Shown here: in pieces, positions 6,093-7,029 of the stretch | Layout: each line of letters starts with the position of its first letter | How positions within the stretch are numbered: position 1 is the stretch's first letter | From: Spirochaetaceae bacterium | Lineage (GTDB): Bacteria; Spirochaetota; Spirochaetia; SZUA-6; Fen-1364 | Direction of reading: 5' to 3' | Assembly (NCBI GenBank): GCA_003141795.1 | Contig: PLNO01000183.1 | Location: 1,003 to 8,031 of the forward strand | Length of the DNA stretch: 7,029 nt | Made by a program: the position numbers and the translations under genes | The notes under the pieces: model-generated | Database searches by the model: none | Told to the model about the DNA's origin: nothing | Seen by the model: only the letters and a program-made list of their open reading frames with translations

Positions 6093-7029
6093 ATGAGTAC
6101 AGAGAATATAAAACCGGCAAAAGAGAAACTCGATCCGATCGTGCTCAGGGCCGCCATTGTCATGGTCGTCGCGGCGCTTGCGCCGTTATTTGATTCGACG
6201 ATGGTCAATGTGTCCATCCATACAATTGCCACCGATATGAAAACAACCTATTCCGCCGTGCAGTGGATCGTAACGGGATACCTTCTGGCGATGGGGTTGG
6301 TCATACCGATTTCGGGGTGGGCCACCAAACGCTTTGGATGCAAACGATCCTTCATCTTTTCGTTGGTGATTTTTCTCATCGGCTCCGTGTGCTCCCTGCT
6401 GTCATGGAACATAGAAAGCCTGATTGTTTTCCGGGTCATCCAGGGTGCCGGCGCCGGGTTGTTGATGCCGGCACTGCAAACGGAGCTTGTGCAGCTTTCC
6501 GGTGGACGCAACCTCGGGCGGATCATGTCCATCATCGCCATTCCCGGTTTGCTCGGGCCGATTCTGGGCCCCGTATTGGGGGGACTCATCGTCAGCAGCG
6601 CGAGTTGGCGCGTCATCTTCTGGGTCAATATTCCGATTTGTATCGTGGCGATCCCGTTGGTCGTGTGGGGAATACCGGCCGACAAGTATGTGGAAAAGAA
6701 AGCGTCCCTCGACGTGATCGGTATGCTCTTGCTTTCCCCCGCGTTCGCCCTTCTGATCTACGGCATTGCCCAGGTTGCCAGGCACGGAGGACTGACCGAC
6801 AGCGCGGTCTTTGTTCCTCTCATCATCGGTGTCGTTTTGATGGCCGCTTATGTCGTCTATGCTCTGAATGCGAAACGGGAGCCAGCGCTGAATGTGCGGC
6901 TCTTCAAATCTGTCAATTTTTCCGCTTCCAATATCCTGCTGATTCTGTGCGGAATCATCACGAACGGGGCCATGCTGATGCTTCCGCTCTATTATCAAGA
7001 GGCGCGTGGTGCAAGCGCCCTGTATGCGG
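6093..7029 (+). CDS. MFS efflux transporter, DHA2/EmrB-QacA type, 3' truncated
   Basis: The frame is open to the window end; 312 residues are visible of an expected 470-520. It is an inner-membrane proton-driven drug or metabolite exporter. TM1 carries the DHA motif FDSTMVNVSI (33-42, D34). GWATKRFGCKR (75-85) is motif A in the loop after TM2, FRVIQGAGAGLLMPA (113-127) is motif B with R114, and GLLGPILGPVLGG (152-164) is the antiporter motif C. SWRVIFWVNIPICIV (171-185) is the W...NIP segment typical of the 14-helix DHA2 branch. About nine helices are present. AAAGGAG (6079-6085) lies 7 bases before the ATG and fixes the start. It is divergent from a TetR regulator, a standard efflux control layout. 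No HlyD/EmrA-type adaptor is seen in the window; one could lie beyond the end. The exported compound is unknown. Confidence 0.93.
   Translation, partial: MSTENIKPAKEKLDPIVLRAAIVMVVAALAPLFDSTMVNVSIHTIATDMKTTYSAVQWIVTGYLLAMGLVIPISGWATKRFGCKRSFIFSLVIFLIGSVCSLLSWNIESLIVFRVIQGAGAGLLMPALQTELVQLSGGRNLGRIMSIIAIPGLLGPILGPVLGGLIVSSASWRVIFWVNIPICIVAIPLVVWGIPADKYVEKKASLDVIGMLLLSPAFALLIYGIAQVARHGGLTDSAVFVPLIIGVVLMAAYVVYALNAKREPALNVRLFKSVNFSASNILLILCGIITNGAMLMLPLYYQEARGASALYA

Noticed and set aside
6402..6998. Minus-strand open frames (6248-6685 and 6402-6998) opposite the MFS gene
   Set aside because: The plus strand has a full set of DHA2 motifs and a good ribosome-binding site; these frames are polar antisense shadows.

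Overview
The window comes from a moderately GC-rich bacterial chromosome or contig, most likely metagenomic. It falls into two parts that do not look alike. Positions 1-2751 are strongly GC-rich and hold a translationally coupled pair: the 3' part of a beta-propeller-like protein and a complete multi-spanning family-2-like glycosyltransferase. The glycosyltransferase's sequence style resembles, from memory, enzymes of Patescibacteria (candidate phyla radiation). That is the only lineage hint here and it is weak. TGA is used as a stop (both SDR1 and the propeller gene end in TGA), so the code in which TGA is glycine does not apply.

Positions 2752-7029 are visibly less GC-rich, especially the second dehydrogenase, the second regulator and the transporter. 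This part looks like an accessory detoxification or metabolite-response block. First comes a TetR-family regulator (2913-3479). It is followed by two tandem short-chain dehydrogenases/reductases (3531-4460 and 4457-5197) joined by an ATGA stop/start overlap. The 11-base sequence TGACTGACTAG occurs both at the tetR promoter and just upstream of the first dehydrogenase, which suggests a shared operator for an autoregulated regulator that also controls the two reductases.

A second, unrelated TetR-family regulator (minus strand, about 5313-5957) converges on the dehydrogenase operon at a strong bulged hairpin (5284-5314) that can stop transcription from both sides. This regulator is divergent from a DHA2/EmrB-type MFS efflux transporter (6093 to the window end, 3' truncated). 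The space between them holds opposed, overlapping promoter elements and two related TTGT...CAA elements 22 bases apart, a classical TetR-controlled efflux layout.

My reading is two adjacent sensor/effector modules: one makes two reductases in response to a ligand (possibly a reactive carbonyl or other xenobiotic) and one makes an exporter. They sit beside a cell-surface glycosylation pair that may belong to another genomic background. All substrates are inferred and unknown. I saw no RNA genes, CRISPR arrays, insertion sequences or transposase fragments.
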